This document shows, one piece after another, positions 1 through 11,285 of a stretch of 64,000 nt of DNA (positions are counted from its first letter, which is position 1; each line of letters starts with the position of its first letter). The DNA lies in contig CM026426.1 in NCBI GenBank assembly GCA_014871385.1, positions 51,397,774 to 51,461,773 of the forward strand, read 5' to 3'. The position numbers were made by a program, and so were the translations under genes. Source of the stretch: Ceratodon purpureus (taxonomy: Eukaryota; Streptophyta; Bryopsida; Pseudoditrichales; Ditrichaceae). The notes under the pieces are model-generated. The model was not told the DNA's origin. It was given only the letters and a program-made list of their open reading frames with translations, and did no database searches.

Positions 1-321
1 CAAACGCGTTTATAAAGTATACTATGTCATGATTGCATTTTTTTACTACCTATTTATTCAATCCAAGTGACCATGATCCCGGACGCCTGTTGTGACAGTG
101 GACCCCAAAATGCTTTATCCCGTATACATCACTGTGAATGCGAATGAAAACCGATTTACGGCATATCTGTCCTTTCATTACGAGACACTTGATTTTTCAT
201 TACAAAACATGTGCCCTATACAGAGACCATGTAATACAGCATTGTACGCTGCACCCTATGTAATACATGGAACTGCATGTGAAAAAAACGAGTCCTCGCT
301 GCCATTGCTAAACATACCGCC

Positions 322-726
322 CTAGTCTGCACTGTGGTTGCTAAGGTTATCCGCCGCCTCGTCGCTCATCCCTAGGTAGACCTCTTTCCATAGACAATGA
401 GCCTCTGCGTTGGTCCACTGCTCTCTCGCAACATCTTCCAGTCCTTGCTCGTCCGCTTGGAAACCCCGAAGACGCATCGTCGCTGCTCTTGACGCCGCAC
501 CTTGAGGTCGCAAGACCCTAAACCGCCTCTTCCGACCGATCTGGCGAGTAGAAATGCCATAGACGTGGGGCGAAGGTCTAACCTTCACAGCAAGGAACAT
601 CCTCAATCCGAACACCAAAAACAGTAGCATCACTACCAGTGCAACCACAATACATAAGAGTACATGGAAAAGAACTCGCACTTCTACGACCACAACCAAG
701 CAAAAGTAGCCCATGTCGAGACCCAT
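322..726 (-). CDS. Hypothetical ORF with one hydrophobic N-terminal segment
   Basis: An open frame of 134 codons. Residues about 5-48 are strongly hydrophobic (Val/Leu/Phe rich) and could span a membrane once or twice; the rest is basic and then mixed, with Arg-Lys-Arg-Arg near residue 70 and an acidic end. I recognise no family. It lies downstream of, and on the same strand as, the decayed transposase region, so it may be a frame in element DNA and not a gene. There is no supporting codon or paralogue evidence in the window. Confidence 0.2.
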   Translation of the reverse strand: MGLDMGYFCLVVVVEVRVLFHVLLCIVVALVVMLLFLVFGLRMFLAVKVRPSPHVYGISTRQIGRKRRFRVLRPQGAASRAATMRLRGFQADEQGLEDVAREQWTNAEAHCLWKEVYLGMSDEAADNLSNHSAD

Positions 727-995
727 ACAGCTGGATAAGCGACGGGAATCAGCAGTTCAAAGAGGAGAAGAATGAAGTAAAGGTGTCTTATATATCCGAT
801 TGAATGCGGTAGCGTCACCCACAAGCTAAGTCCTCCCGTGACACTGCCTACAAGACTGACTAATGCCTTACCTCGTTCTAGACATTGTCTATGTCCTATG
901 GTTCCCAGACGCCCTCTTGAACTTCTATCTAGGAGCTTTGGATATTCCCTGACCCGCTCTATAATTCAAGATTCTTGATCAAGATCCACAGAATG

Positions 996-1436
996 TCACC
1001 TGTAGTCCACACCAGCGACGAAGCTTGCCTTTAGCTTCCAGTAACGCGCTAGCCAAGTTGCCTTCAGTTCTTCCATGTACGAAGGCTTCTCCGTGGCATT
1101 TGTGGACGCGACCGTGACACCTTGCTTAGGTCTACAATAAGGATGTAATCTACCGGAAGTGGCGCGCTTCCTCCGTCCCTCACGAAGGATCTTCTTAGTT
1201 GCGGCTGCATCGGATGCCCGTTCCCTCAAAACGCAGACAGTGCTTGGCTCCATAGTCGGTTCGCCCATGTTGTTCTCTCGGACAGTGTTGATAGGCGTGT
1301 CTTTGTCCAGGACACCATCGCTGTCGTCAGAGAAGTCTTCGACCGGATCATCTTTGACAGCGTCACCCTGAGAAGCTCACGATATAAGGGACTCGACGAC
1401 TTCGTCTTCCAGAGAAACTATACTATCCTCGGCCAT
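996..1436 (-). pseudogene. Decayed hypothetical protein with acidic N-terminus and basic C-terminus
   Basis: A frame beginning at the ATG at 1436-1434 runs to the stop at 996 with a single internal TGA (about 1374-1376). The first 50 residues are acidic (many Asp, Glu and Val), followed by a Lys/Arg stretch around the RRKR motif, then a Trp-containing tail (ATWLARYWKLKASF). It sits directly downstream of the MULE transposase on the same strand and could be a second gene or last exons of that element. One CGA-to-TGA change would explain the stop, but this is inference. Function not recognised. Confidence 0.35.
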
Positions 1437-1810
1437 GATGCGTCACTCGATACAACAAGAGGAAAGTTGCAAAGAGAGAGGACTAAGAAACTTTAGGTCT
1501 CTTTATGATGCCCCCCGGTACGCGACGAATCCGGGTATTAGTGTCATCGGAAAATGGACCTAAAGCCGTGTCCAAAAAACGGATGTAACACTTTGTGACA
1601 AAGACTGATTAATCCATAATCTACCTATCTAATATGGGAACCCTGAGAAGAAGCCTCCCCCTGAAGCGAGGCCACACCTATGTGACGTTCTCTAGTTCCA
1701 TGAAGATATGAACAGAAATACAGGAGTCTTATGGTAGAGGTAAGGTCGCTAGTGTCACAAGCAGTGCCCTAACTTTATTCATGTCTGAACCAGAGTCACA
1801 CTTCCTCTAC

Positions 1811-4555
1811 CTAAACACCCATTTTCAGCCGTTTGAACGCCGGCTTAAATCCCCTCTCAAGGAAGTCCTTGTCCCGCACCAGACTGAAATCCCTGCCATC
1901 TTCAACAGTACGTAACACAAGGGAGGCTACAAGTGAGTGCATTGTTCCCGACCGCATCTCTGCCTTCAATGCCTTTACTCTCCCCACAGCTTGGTTTAAA
2001 TCTGCAACGAGGTGCTCCATGAGCAGTCGCTCCCCGTAAATTTTATTAGATAGTGTAATCACCAATTGCACTAGAGATTCACTTAGATCCGTGGTCGTAT
2101 TGGTTGTCCGCGCCGGGGTTTGGACAGGTGTTGCCACGGGGCTTGAGTCTCGCAAAGGAGAACTCGGGAAGGACTCTTGGCAATTCAGAAGCCTTTGCAT
2201 GCCCCCCGTGACATTACCTGCTTGTTTGCATGGTTCCCTCCGCTATGTCTGGTCGTAACATTAGTAGTACCTTCACTACATGCTTGCACAAGTTCCCTCT
2301 CTGAGCCCAAATACAATTACATCCTGCCCATTCTTCGCCAGGATTGTGAACCACGTAGCGTATATGGCGATGTTCTGTTGAAGTAACTAGCGCACAATTC
2401 CCTGGTTCCTGGTCGAAAGAGACGTCCGAGTCAGGAATGTCACGAGCCTTCAAGATTGCAGATGTCGCGTAGTCCTGCATCTTCTTGTTATGCATGAATC
2501 CCTTCTCCTTTCTCACGGACTTGTACTAGTAATGGTCGTGGACGTCCTCAGTGAGAGCAGTAACTGTCCAATCGACACGTCTCCCGTGCATACGACTCCT
2601 TTCAAACTTCAGCATGGACTTGAGAAAGCCATGATAGCCCTCAATAGGAGTGTTGGTATCCTGACCTGCATAGGGCAGGTTGCGGTAACCAACAATCCAC
2701 ATTTGAACTTTCCCCAACCACTGCTTCTCCATGTACTTCCAAAACTCTTTCTCTGCCAGGTACTTCTTAGATAGGGCGTCCAATTTCTCCCTTGCCCAGG
2801 CCTCCGAGGCTTTCCTAGGCGGAGCAGCCTTGTCATACATTATTTGTCCGAGCTCACGGAGCACTTCCCCACGACGCGCAATGTTTGAAATCTTGTAACA
2901 CGAGTGTTTTTGCTATGCTTGGCGAACATGCCACAAGCACAAGAACACCAGTGTTTGCGGCCATACCTTCCTGCAAATACACTAGAACACGCAGTTTGAT
3001 GTCACACCGCGTAGGGCTTGGCAGAATTCTTCCGATCGCACTCGTGAAATCGTTTGTATTAGTTCGCAAGAGTGTAAAAGCGCCATAGATTCAGCAAGCA
3101 GGAGTAGTGGCACATTACGCGTTAGTGGTTGTCATTTTCTCTGCGGCTAGCATCGGTAGTCTACAGTGTCACGAGCAGTCACGGGACCCTCGCAGGACGT
3201 CATAGCTCTATCACGATTCAGATTGGGTTTTTGCGATTTTATTTGAACAAATTTAGGTTCCTCTACGTAGAAACAGTAACACACGTATCCAAAAGCAGTG
3301 ATATGAGCAACTTATGTCAGCGCATTAATTTCACCAGGGGCACTGTCAACAATAAAAGGTGAAGGATTCCACCCAGGGCACGTCGTAGCCATCTTCTGGT
3401 TAAGTGCGGTCATCTACGGCGTAAAGTCCTCCTCTCCGCACCTTGATGTGAGGACCCAACCTACCGGGATCCCTTGGTGCCACTCATCAAACACCATTAA
3501 GGTGTACAGAGGAAATTGCATTAGTGTCATGGTAGTCCAGAGTATTAGTGTGCTTCAATGTCTCAGATATAAGGAACCGTACAATTGTAAAGTAATTGGG
3601 ACCGAAAGTAATTCTGATAACGCATGGAAAGTAGTACTGTGGGAGTATGAAGTGCTCACCTTCTTATCGTTTGTCCCGAAGGTAGCATCTATTGACACAC
3701 CGCCTCCATTCCCGTGTTTTGCCATCATTAGTCTCTGCCAGGGTGTTTGGATACCAATAGTGAAGGGCATATTTTCACCGTTTAGTTGCCCCTGCACCTG
3801 GACGGGACTAGCTAAGTTGATCTCGTTGTAGTAAAAAGTCTTGTCATGATTCTTCTGAATCCGCATTCGTACGCTTTGTGCGTCATTTGGATTCAGCATG
3901 TAGGTCTCACTCGCAAGCTTCTGGGATATGTTTCGTATGTCCTTCCTTGTTATGAGGAGATCTCTCGTCACATCCTTCCCATCAACCTGCCACTTCCGGA
4001 GGAATTTCAAGTGCTTCTTCATACTCTGATGAGCGTTGTATCCCTCCCGCAAGCACTCGTCAACAAAATCCTTTATAACAAGAGAGAGGTGGGCTGAATA
4101 AGCACTATGGTCGCTAATTTTCAGTCCCCCGTGAACAAGAAATCCGTTTTCATCTACGTGCTTTCCTTATAAAATACACACTTCCGATACATGCGGCGCA
4201 TGCAGCAGAACCTTGACTGTGAACCTCGCAATGCAGCCCCGCTTTATCAAGAGACCCCACTTCTTCTTGGAGTCCCTCTCTTGCTTTCGAGTACACCCTT
4301 CCTTCTTAATCGTGACACTGTCGGATGCTTGGAGGCCACCTGTTCCTGTCTCAAAAGCGATGTCACCCTCCAATTGCATGGAGCCCGGAGCATGCAAGAC
4401 CGTTTCTCCTTGCGATTTGTGCGATGTCTGACTCCCGCAGTCCGTGACATCCGTGTGCGTGGAATCTGATGTTGTATGGACTGCAAAGAGTGCAGCACCG
4501 GAAGATCCCTGTATAGTATCCGTACTTCTTGCCTCAGGAAATCCTATTCCTGATG
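1811..4555 (-). pseudogene. Decayed Mutator-like (MULE) transposase with SWIM zinc finger
   Basis: Minus-strand coding pieces occur in the order expected for a plant MULE transposase, which cuts and pastes DNA with an RNase H-like DDE core. Seen: a basic N-terminal region ending in GCIARFTVKV (about 4230); the first catalytic Asp in SIDATFGTNDKK (about 3680); LYTLMVFDEWHQGIPVGWV (about 3450); the second Asp in FIVDSAPGEINAL (about 3340); LCLWHVRQA (about 2925); NTPIEGYHGFL; and a SWIM finger, CxCx8CxH, in CNCIWAQRGNLCKH (about 2300). A Ser/Thr/Pro-rich, then helical tail ends at 1811. In-frame stops at 4167-4169, 3414-3416, 3312-3314 and 2913-2915, plus a shift near 2210, show it is dead. At two of the TAG stops a Trp codon seems likely, suggesting TGG-to-TAG mutation. 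Some gaps (for example 2990-3300) may be introns. The N-terminus past 4555 is unclear; a MITE lies immediately upstream. Confidence 0.8.
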
Positions 4556-4629
4556 CCTACGAAGAGTCAAAGGTAACAGACGACTGCGATCCCTGTTCCT
4601 CCCTCCATGCCACTGACCCCGTAACTACC

Positions 4630-5028
4630 ATTAGGTGCAAAATAGGGTCTGGAAAAGGCCGTGTAAGCCTGCCCAAAGTAGGTGAACCCCCTGCCCAAAG
4701 CCCCTCTGCCGCTGGCAGCGGATGCCAGACTTGCTGCCTGCTCAGAACTGCGTGGCTCACTATGAACAAAGGTCCTCGGAATAATAGTTGAGACATAAAT
4801 GAGTTGGCTCGGGGTTTGGTCCGAAGTGGGCATATGCTGTCAGCCTGCCACTGTAGCTTGCGCCCTCCACACGCCTAGCGGGGAGGTCATTGGTTCGAGC
4901 CCCCGTGGCGGTTGCTGGCACCACGGTGGCACCTTTGGTGCCATGTCAAAAAGCACGCGGGCAGCGGCCATTTTTTTCTCTCACGTGCCGCTTACACGGC
5001 CTTTTCCAGACCCCGTTTTGCACCTAAT
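4630..5028. mobile_element. MITE, family M1 copy a (399 bp)
   Basis: The ends form an inverted repeat of roughly 38 bp: the left end reads ATTAGGTGCAAAATAGGG and continues into GTCTGGAAAAGGCCGTGTAAGC; the right end is its reverse complement with few changes. Inside, near 4934-4948, is the palindrome GGCACCTTTGGTGCC, shared with three other copies at 24.05, 46.27 and 50.36 kb. It is more GC-rich than its surroundings. No transposase frame fits. No clear target-site duplication is visible outside the ends. Confidence 0.75.
4850..4917 (+). other. tRNA-like relic inside MITE copy a
   Basis: The stretch contains GGTTCGAGCCCC, matching a pol III B box (TpsiC loop), and its ends can pair as a rough acceptor stem. 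A proper D arm and anticodon stem cannot be drawn convincingly, so it is at most a decayed tRNA or tRNA-derived SINE piece. Confidence 0.2.
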
Positions 5029-5119
5029 GATCTTGCTCCGTGACACCCAGAACTTGGGCAGTTGTCACGGCCCCTTCTTTGAGACTTTCCGGATTGTGCA
5101 GTGAATGAACGAGTTCACT

Positions 5120-6245
5120 CTAAGGGGCACAAAGCTCTGTTAGCACTGAGCCAATCCCCTCCATGGACGAGGACACAGGCTTCGGGCTCCGCCTTGTGCC
5201 ACCTATCTTCGTAACACCCTTCGTTGTACCCTTCTTTGGAGATTTCGGGATCTTTACTGCGGCATTCAAATCGGAGAGTTTCTTCTTTCTAGCTGTAGGA
5301 CTAGTTTTATTTTTTAATGTTACAGTCTCGTTGTCATGTATGCCTGAATCAGTCCTGTCAGTACCTTGAACACTGTCAACAGCACTCTCCGACCCATTGT
5401 CTGAGATGGGCGCCGGTTTTGCACATCTCCTATTCCGCAAGTGCGTTGGATGCTTGATCATCGATTTAGCGGGACATACCGTGTTGACCACGTCTGTGGA
5501 GGCCTTCTTCCAAGGGGCTCTTCGACGCTTCACCAGACTTGGTTCTACCTCAGGAATTGAGTTCAAATCCAGCGAAGATGTTGGCTTCTGTTTGAATTTT
5601 CTAGGAGGCTTCCTTTGTATTTTTCCTGGGGGAGACTTGCTGGACCCGAATGAGCTTCCCCCCTTGGCAAAGAAGAGACGCTGGATTTCTTTGTGGGCTT
5701 CGGCAGGAGGTCGGCTGTGATGTCTTTTACAATTCCCAAAAAATCCTCGGGCCCATACTCACAATGCCACCTGCACCGGCACATCGATTATGTCACAGTT
5801 ATCTGAGCGGCATGATAAACACACGGAATAAGCTAGAAATCTGTACATGTGCATACCTAGAGAAATGCAGAGCTGTTCGTGGCCCTCCTCTCTCTTGAGC
5901 CTCTGCCTTCAGCTTCTCCTTGGTTTCTCGGAACACACATTCAGCTCCATCTTTTCCCAACTGCATACCAGCCACAAAATCTAGAACTCGAGGCGTCAGG
6001 ATATAACATTGATGTACCACGAGGTTCTTACCGTATTTTCTACGCCGTGCCCTGCGTTGGAGCACCCACAAAAGATCCCTTGATGTGAATGTTCCTGGAG
6101 GCAGGTCCTGCACGGACCGCTCGATTGCCCCAAGCATGGATCGACCGAAGTCATTGAGTTTGAACGTACTAGACTCCCGAGTGTTGGCATCGGCATCTAT
6201 AGAAGACCGAGTACTCGATGCGGGCGGCAGCCCATTCATCGCCAT
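5120..6245 (-). CDS. Lys/Ser/Pro-rich protein of unknown function, multi-exon
   Basis: A minus-strand gene with at least two exons. Exon 1 (6245 to about 5864) starts MAMNGLPPASSTRSS and includes DFGRSMLGAIERSV, FTSRDLLWVLQRR and ILTPRVLDFVAGMQLG; it ends at a plausible GT donor after ALHFS. Exon 2 follows a CAG acceptor (about 5785) with EDFLGIVKDITADLL, then a basic, Lys/Pro-rich tail ending in SSSMEGIGSVL. Within exon 2 the frame must change by one base near 5660, so either there is a further small intron or a frameshift. A paralogue in opposite orientation at 11.28-12.35 kb shows the same exon order and motifs, which supports this being a real gene family. It lies upstream of the MULE on the same strand and might be an accessory gene or N-terminal part of that element. 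No known domain recognised; the charged low-complexity tail suggests a nuclear protein (inference). Confidence 0.5.
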
Positions 6246-6329
6246 CGAAGCCTATGGAACCGGAGGGGAGTATAATGTAGTCCACGTTGGCACCAAAGTA
6301 TGCAACCGGGTGATGTCACGATTGTTTCC

Positions 6330-7340
6330 AGACGGGTCTAAACGTGCGCCCTAAACCTTGAACCCTAAACACACCATGGACAACACACGGAGCATGGTTA
6401 TTGGAGGGCTAGAGAAGTATCTGCAAACCCAACACTTAATTCATTAATTCACAAAACGAAGGCGTTGGGTCATCGGCACATGCGGACCTTCTTTACTCGC
6501 CTCTAAACCACACCCCCTTGCCATGATGTTGTGTGAATACCTCCCAGGAGTGATAAGCCGCACAACTCTAAATGAGTAGCTGACAATGATGAGGTTTGAG
6601 GTGAGCCTCAAGCAATTGACGGAGTTATATCCCGACCTACCTGTTCCCTCCCTACTTCGATGCAGCCGTCGACGTCGGCGCCACCTCCCTTAAACTGTCG
6701 CAGTTGCAGAAGGCGTGCAAGGAGATCGCGACATCAAAGTGGCGAGGTTTCAGTGCGCTCACGGCTCTTCGAACACGACGCCCAAATCCTATGTCATACA
6801 CCCTCAACCCTAATGCGAGGGTAGTGTCACGAGTATGGTGCATGGGGGCTTCAGTGGCCATGGCCATGCACTACTAGAATCTCGACTTGATAACAGCTGT
6901 AAAACAAGAGGGAAGTATTAGAAATAACAGCGGGACCGTTCTGCACTTGGTTTCGCTTTCGTGATCAACTTAGATTTGGAAGGGGTCGTGGAAGCAAGTG
7001 TTGTCTGTTCAGTTCCAGATGGTTCCCAGAGCATCCGCTGACGTGGAGGCCGGAGGGTCTTGATGTTGTCTACATAGCATAGAGGACGTGGACGTCCGGG
7101 TAGATGAGTATGGCTCAGGATAGATGAACGTGATAAAGAAGCATTGCGTGCGTGTCAACATCCATCCTTAAGTGTCCCGTTCAGAACAAGTGGATTCTGG
7201 AGTAAACGTGCTAACAGTGTCGGAAAATCCCCCTGAACAGACAGAGACATATACTGCGGACACAAGCCCACAAATTTACGGCGTGATGCGTTCAACATCA
7301 CACATATTATCGTAAGATGTAACCATATGTAATTCACATA
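6330..7340. other. Spacer with telomere-like boxes
   Basis: No supported gene. Two CCCTAAA boxes (about 6350-6376) resemble plant teloboxes or interstitial telomeric repeats. The rest has short unsupported frames only. Confidence 0.5.
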
Positions 7341-7400
7341 TGTAATTTCTTAGGGTTTGAAACCTTTTCTTGGGTTTAGGGTTTGAAGGCTTGCTTTTCC
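7340..7400 (+). promoter_or_regulatory. Telobox cluster upstream of a gene 5' end
   Basis: Contains TTAGGGTTTGAAACC and GGTTTAGGGTTTGAAGG. Such TTTAGGG boxes are common in plant promoters and leaders of growth-related genes. They lie about 180 bp upstream of the ATG at 7577. Confidence 0.45.
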
Positions 7401-7576
7401 GCTTCCAATTTGGTGCATTCTCCATCCTTTTCTCGTCCTGAGTCCTGGGCCCCTTCTCGCGCAACCTATGCAGTGATTCGAGTCAGTCAATTGCAGAAAC
7501 AGAGAGCAAGAGATGATGGGGTTGGTGGTTAAGTCGTGGTAGTGTTGGACTTCAGTGTAGGGACTAAGGGGATGCA

Positions 7577-8083
7577 ATGGATCCTTCACGGCGGCAGGCA
7601 GGTGGCTATGCGGTGTTCGCGCAGGAGCAGCGCACCGAGAGCATGAACAGGTACGAGGGTTGTGTTAGAGATAAGTGTACAAAATTGGATGTTATTTGGG
7701 AGGTTTAGGGTTGTTGGTTCGGCGCCATGGCAGTGAGAGAGAGTTTGTTTTTGTTTTATTGGGTTGTTTATTGGTTTACATTATAGCAACGTGGGGTTGA
7801 TGTTGGTGATCGGTTGTGTGCGGTTGTGTGCAGGCTTATGAGGACTCGTTAGGTGATGATTTGGGGGAAGAATTCAAGTTGCCGATCACTCACAGGCCTG
7901 TGGATTCCCTCGTCACTTGGGGAGGTTGTGGGTTCAAGCAGCCGCAGCAAGTCTACTACCGCAACAAGAATACCACCGCAGCAAGTGACGACTCTAACAA
8001 TTTTTTTTGGTCATGTGAGGTGAATTTACTTCATAAACATATATCGTCACTTCTGAGTAGTGTTTTTGCTGATTTATTTCTAT
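7577..8083 (+). pseudogene. 5' end of a plant gene, apparently truncated or broken
   Basis: An ATG in good context (CAATGG) at 7577 opens MDPSRRQAGGYAVFAQEQ and continues to a GT donor at 7651. A CAG acceptor ends at 7833, followed by AYEDSLGDDLGEEFKLP and ITHRPVDSL, then a frame to 8083. The intron is T/G-rich and about 180 bp. Joining the exons at the obvious GT-AG sites does not keep the frame, so a splice site is shifted or the copy is damaged. The first part resembles, from memory only, the N-terminus of a conserved plant protein (possibly a G-patch type), but no G-patch domain follows here; the sequence after 8.1 kb is not obviously coding. It is probably a captured or truncated gene head. 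Confidence 0.4.
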
Positions 8084-8089
8084 GATTCT

Positions 8090-8960
8090 ATGCACTTGTT
8101 ATGTTGTCGACTCTTGATTAATCTCTCCATGACAGATTCATTTGAAGACAAATCCCTGCAACAATCTTAGATCGATCAAAAACCTTGCAAATCAGGTTTC
8201 GACGACCCAGGGAGCCATGCAGAGATGTCCGGTGCAGTTGACATGAATTATCGCGGGAAGACTAGCATGACTTCAGTTTGTGAATTCAGTTTGTGAATTC
8301 AGTTTGTGAATTCTTGGTGAATTTGGATGTTTGGAATGTATGGGTTTTGCTGTTTGTGATTGTGTATGGGGTTGTGTCAAGGGTTTGTATGATGAGGTCA
8401 GATGAAGTGTTTGTGTGTTGAGTTGTGTGTTGAGTTGGCGGAATTGAGATCGTTTTGTACTGATTTGTCAGGATGTGTTGAATGGTGATGTTTCAATTTT
8501 TGTGCAATTTGTTATTTGTAGATTAATAAGATTTGGAGTATATGGGCAAAATAGTGAATCTAGATACGTTGCAGATTATATGTTGTAGATTAGAAGTATG
8601 CAAGGATATAGATTTTAGGACATGATGGCAAAATGTTCATTGTATACATATTATAAAATGTAAATATGAAGGACATTGTGAGTTCAAGTTGGTATTTCTT
8701 TGGGACATTTCATTTGAACCTTATATCTACTACTGTGTGACATTTGGCTTAAAATGTAAATAAATAAAAAATCTGTACATTAAAATCTACGTCCTGAGTT
8801 TACATTGAAATCTATGTCTTGAGTTTATACTGAAATCTTCGTCCTAACATTTCATTTGAAATCTATGTCTTGAGCTAATGCCACGACGGATTGCGCGGTC
8901 ATATGCTGACTCATCATCCTTGTCATCAGCAAGTCCACGTTGGACGCATACGTGGAGGAC
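8090..8960. other. AT-rich spacer with a short tandem repeat
   Basis: No gene seen. At about 8271-8316 the unit TTCAGTTTGTGAA is repeated three times. The remainder has T/G-rich stretches typical of decayed intron or 3' sequence. Confidence 0.5.
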
Positions 8961-9524
8961 TTAGGGCCGGTTTACACTACGGTGGAGAAGGCCTCCGGTC
9001 GGTCAAGAATGCTTGGCCAAGACATGGTTATATGAGGCAAATGGTGGATGTGACGGAGAAGAATTGAAGGCAATAAAATATTTCAAAAGGAGTCTTGACC
9101 AGTTGTAGTCTAAACACCTAGAGGAGAAGCTTAATGGACAAGTCCACCGGAGAAGTGTACCGGTGAAGAGAAACTCACCAAATTGTGAAGTGTTTTTTGA
9201 TAAAAATCACAATTCTCTACATTCACATTGTAACAAAAAATTTAAACAAGAATTGTTTTCATAAAAAATGAATATGCATATGTATGACAATTTGACTAAA
9301 CTTCAAAATTATTTTGTTATCAAATCATGCGGAAGAATGATATTTTTTTTGGTTGATTTTCACTTTTCATAATTGAAAAATATCTCATGGTAATATAATA
9401 TTCAGTTTTAGTCAGAAAAATAATTAAAATTACCAAATTGCAAATTGTCAACTTTGGCCCATATATCAACACCTAATCAATAACAAAAATACCATTGGTA
9501 CCCTACATGCTCATGTCTTAAAAA

Positions 9525-9653
9525 CATGATAAAAAGCCCAAAAAATAAACTCTAAGCCTTCAATATGGCTTTGTAAAAACAATTACAGCATGATAAAAAG
9601 CCCAAAAAATAAACTCTAAGCCTTCAAAATGGCTTTGAAAAACAAATTACAGC
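9525..9653. repeat. 64-bp tandem duplication
   Basis: Two adjacent near-identical 64-bp units begin CATGATAAAAAGCCC at 9525 and 9589. They lie inside the Harbinger-like element. Confidence 0.85.
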
Positions 9654-9831
9654 ATGTAGAGCTAGAGTGAGAAGTGTATATATCTGATTTCAAGAAGAAG
9701 AGGACGCAAGTAAAAGGTGTAGGTGGACCACAAGCCAAGGAGGCTTAATTTGGCAACCACGAGGTGCATGGTTCAGATCTCGATGGTAGAATCTACGGTT
9801 CAGATTTGTTTTGAAAAATGATTTTTTATTA

Positions 9832-9914
9832 ACTTGGGCTTCTCCGGAGGTGGAGTTTCTTCTCCAGCCTCTTGAGGCCGGACAAGAAACTCCTCCTCCG
9901 GAGAAGCCCAAGTC
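9832..9914. repeat. Long hairpin, about 30-bp arms
   Basis: ACTTGGGCTTCTCCGGAGG at the left is answered by CCTCCGGAGAAGCCCAAGT at the right; arms continue inward through GAGTTTCTT / AAGAAACTC, leaving a loop of about 20 nt. It could fold into a strong RNA hairpin if transcribed. Confidence 0.8.
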
Positions 9915-10119
9915 CAAAAAGTGCTGCCATGTAGGCAACCATGTCATTTTATCATCCATGAGAAAACTTCACCACCATTCTTGTCTTCACCTAGTGTAAA
10001 CACCTTCCGGCGAAGAGTTGCATTTTCGGCCAATCACATTTCACAAATGCCCTTTTTTTCATGACCGGTGGACTTCTCCACCGTAGTCTAAACCGGCCCT
10101 TAGATTTCCAAGGTCTTGA

Positions 10120-10465
10120 AATCAAGTAAAATCTCTTCCTTGTGTCCGAATCAACTTGTCCGATTCAACAGACAAAGTCAAGTGATTTCTCTTCCCCACC
10201 AGTTGATTATTAATGGAATTTTCTAGTAGTGATGGCCATGGCAAACGGGCCGTAATGGTCACGGCATGCCCAATATCTCGGGAGGGGGGAAACGCATGCC
10301 CTCGGGACACACGCCAGTGTTCCGACGGGCGGGCTTTAAAACGCGGGGTAAATTACCCCGGCTACCGGCGGCAAGGTAAAACCGTGGCGGGGGACACAGG
10401 TCGAGGGCCCGGTCGAGCGGGCGGACCGGCCACGTAAGCTCTCACTACGAGGGAAATAGCCATCT
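10120..10465. other. GC-rich segment of unknown origin
   Basis: From about 10,240 to 10,435 the base composition jumps to strongly G/C in an AT-rich neighbourhood. The frame at 10213-10437 (74 codons, Arg/Gly-rich) has no recognisable motif and is probably not a gene. It may be internal DNA of the copia remnant that follows. Confidence 0.4.
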
Positions 10466-10618
10466 CCGCTGATGGACAAGTACAACTCCTTTATTGCTCA
10501 ACAAGTGAAATGGCAGCAGATATCTTGACAAAAAGTCTTCCCAAACCAAAACATTATCATTGTCTCCATCTCATGGGTTTAGACTCAGAAGATGATTTAA
10601 AACATGGGGGGTCATGAG
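10466..10618 (+). pseudogene. 3' end of a second Ty1/copia pol (RNase H tail)
   Basis: The plus-strand frame reads CSTSEMAADILTKSLPKP and then HYHCLHLMGLDSEDDL before a TGA at about 10616-10618. ADIxTKxLP followed by a short His/Leu-rich tail is characteristic of the C-terminus of copia RNase H. Everything upstream is missing, so this is a truncated element unrelated in orientation to the complete one at 12.4-17.8 kb. Confidence 0.75.
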
Positions 10619-10671
10619 ACATTCATAGATTTACCTTTTATAGATTTAAAATGCATACATATGTTTAAAAT

Positions 10672-10820
10672 CGGGGGGTGTTAGAGTATCTACAATTAGT
10701 GTAGGCAAAGGATGTGACCCTTCACCTTCACAAGGTGTAAACCACTCTATATAAACTGTGTATCTTCCTCTTTATTAATATAAAATTATTCTTTCACTCT
10801 TTCTATCAACATCAACCTAT
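10672..10820 (+). mobile_element. Polypurine tract and 3' LTR of the truncated copia element
   Basis: The purine tract GGGGGG (10673-10678) is immediately followed by TGTTAGAGTATCTACAATTA, a typical plant copia LTR start. A TATATAAA box occurs at about 10751. The LTR end is uncertain; CA dinucleotides near 10815-10830 are candidates. Confidence 0.65.
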
Positions 10821-10867
10821 CTCACTGATGCAAGCTTTGATGGCACAGTTCACTGGTCTAAGGTCGA

Positions 10868-11284
10868 GGCATCTATAACCGACCAGTTAAGAGATTTGCC
10901 ACTAAGATTGGAGGTGTATAAGTTGAGGGAGATTTTTCTTTGAAGGTGAAATAGGTTTAAGGAGGAATGCAACTTTAAATGTCATGTTTACTTCAATATT
11001 TAATTTATTATGAATTTTGAAAGACATTTTTTTTGTAATACATAGAACCGATATGTAGGCCCACCTATAACCGACCACCATGACACCAAAACTTGATCAC
11101 TGTGCTACTTCTGAAATATTCCCACATGATTCCGTTTGATTCCCTTTGATTTGCTTTCTACCAATCATGCTCGATACTTTCTTCTAGATCTCCCAAGATT
11201 TTGAATAGTAAGTGGTCAGAAATGGAGGTCGGAAATGGAGAAGTCTACTGATTAGTTATGGGTACCTGGTCGGTTATAGGTGCC
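10868..11284. mobile_element. Small TIR element (about 417 bp)
   Basis: GGCATCTATAACCGACCAG (10868-10886) is mirrored by CTGGTCGGTTATAGGTGCC (11266-11284), one mismatch apart. A third partial copy, CCTATAACCGACCACC, lies inside at about 11070. No coding capacity and no clear target duplication. It abuts the start of the recognisable paralogue copy at 11.29 kb. Confidence 0.6.
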
Positions 11285-11285
11285 T

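Larger units (their letters stand above)
8964..10099. mobile_element. PIF/Harbinger (Tourist-like) non-autonomous element, 1,136 bp
   Basis: Terminal inverted repeats begin GGGCCGGTTTACACTACG at the left and, on the reverse strand, GGGCCGGTTTAGACTACG at the right, extending about 37 bp. Both ends are flanked by TTA (8961-8963 and 10100-10102), the 3-bp target duplication typical of PIF/Harbinger and Tourist elements. No transposase frame is present, so it would need one supplied in trans. It contains a 64-bp tandem repeat and a nested long hairpin, listed separately. Confidence 0.85.

Noticed and set aside
6330-6380. Interstitial telomere array
   Set aside because: Only two separated CCCTAAA units; not enough for a telomeric repeat tract.
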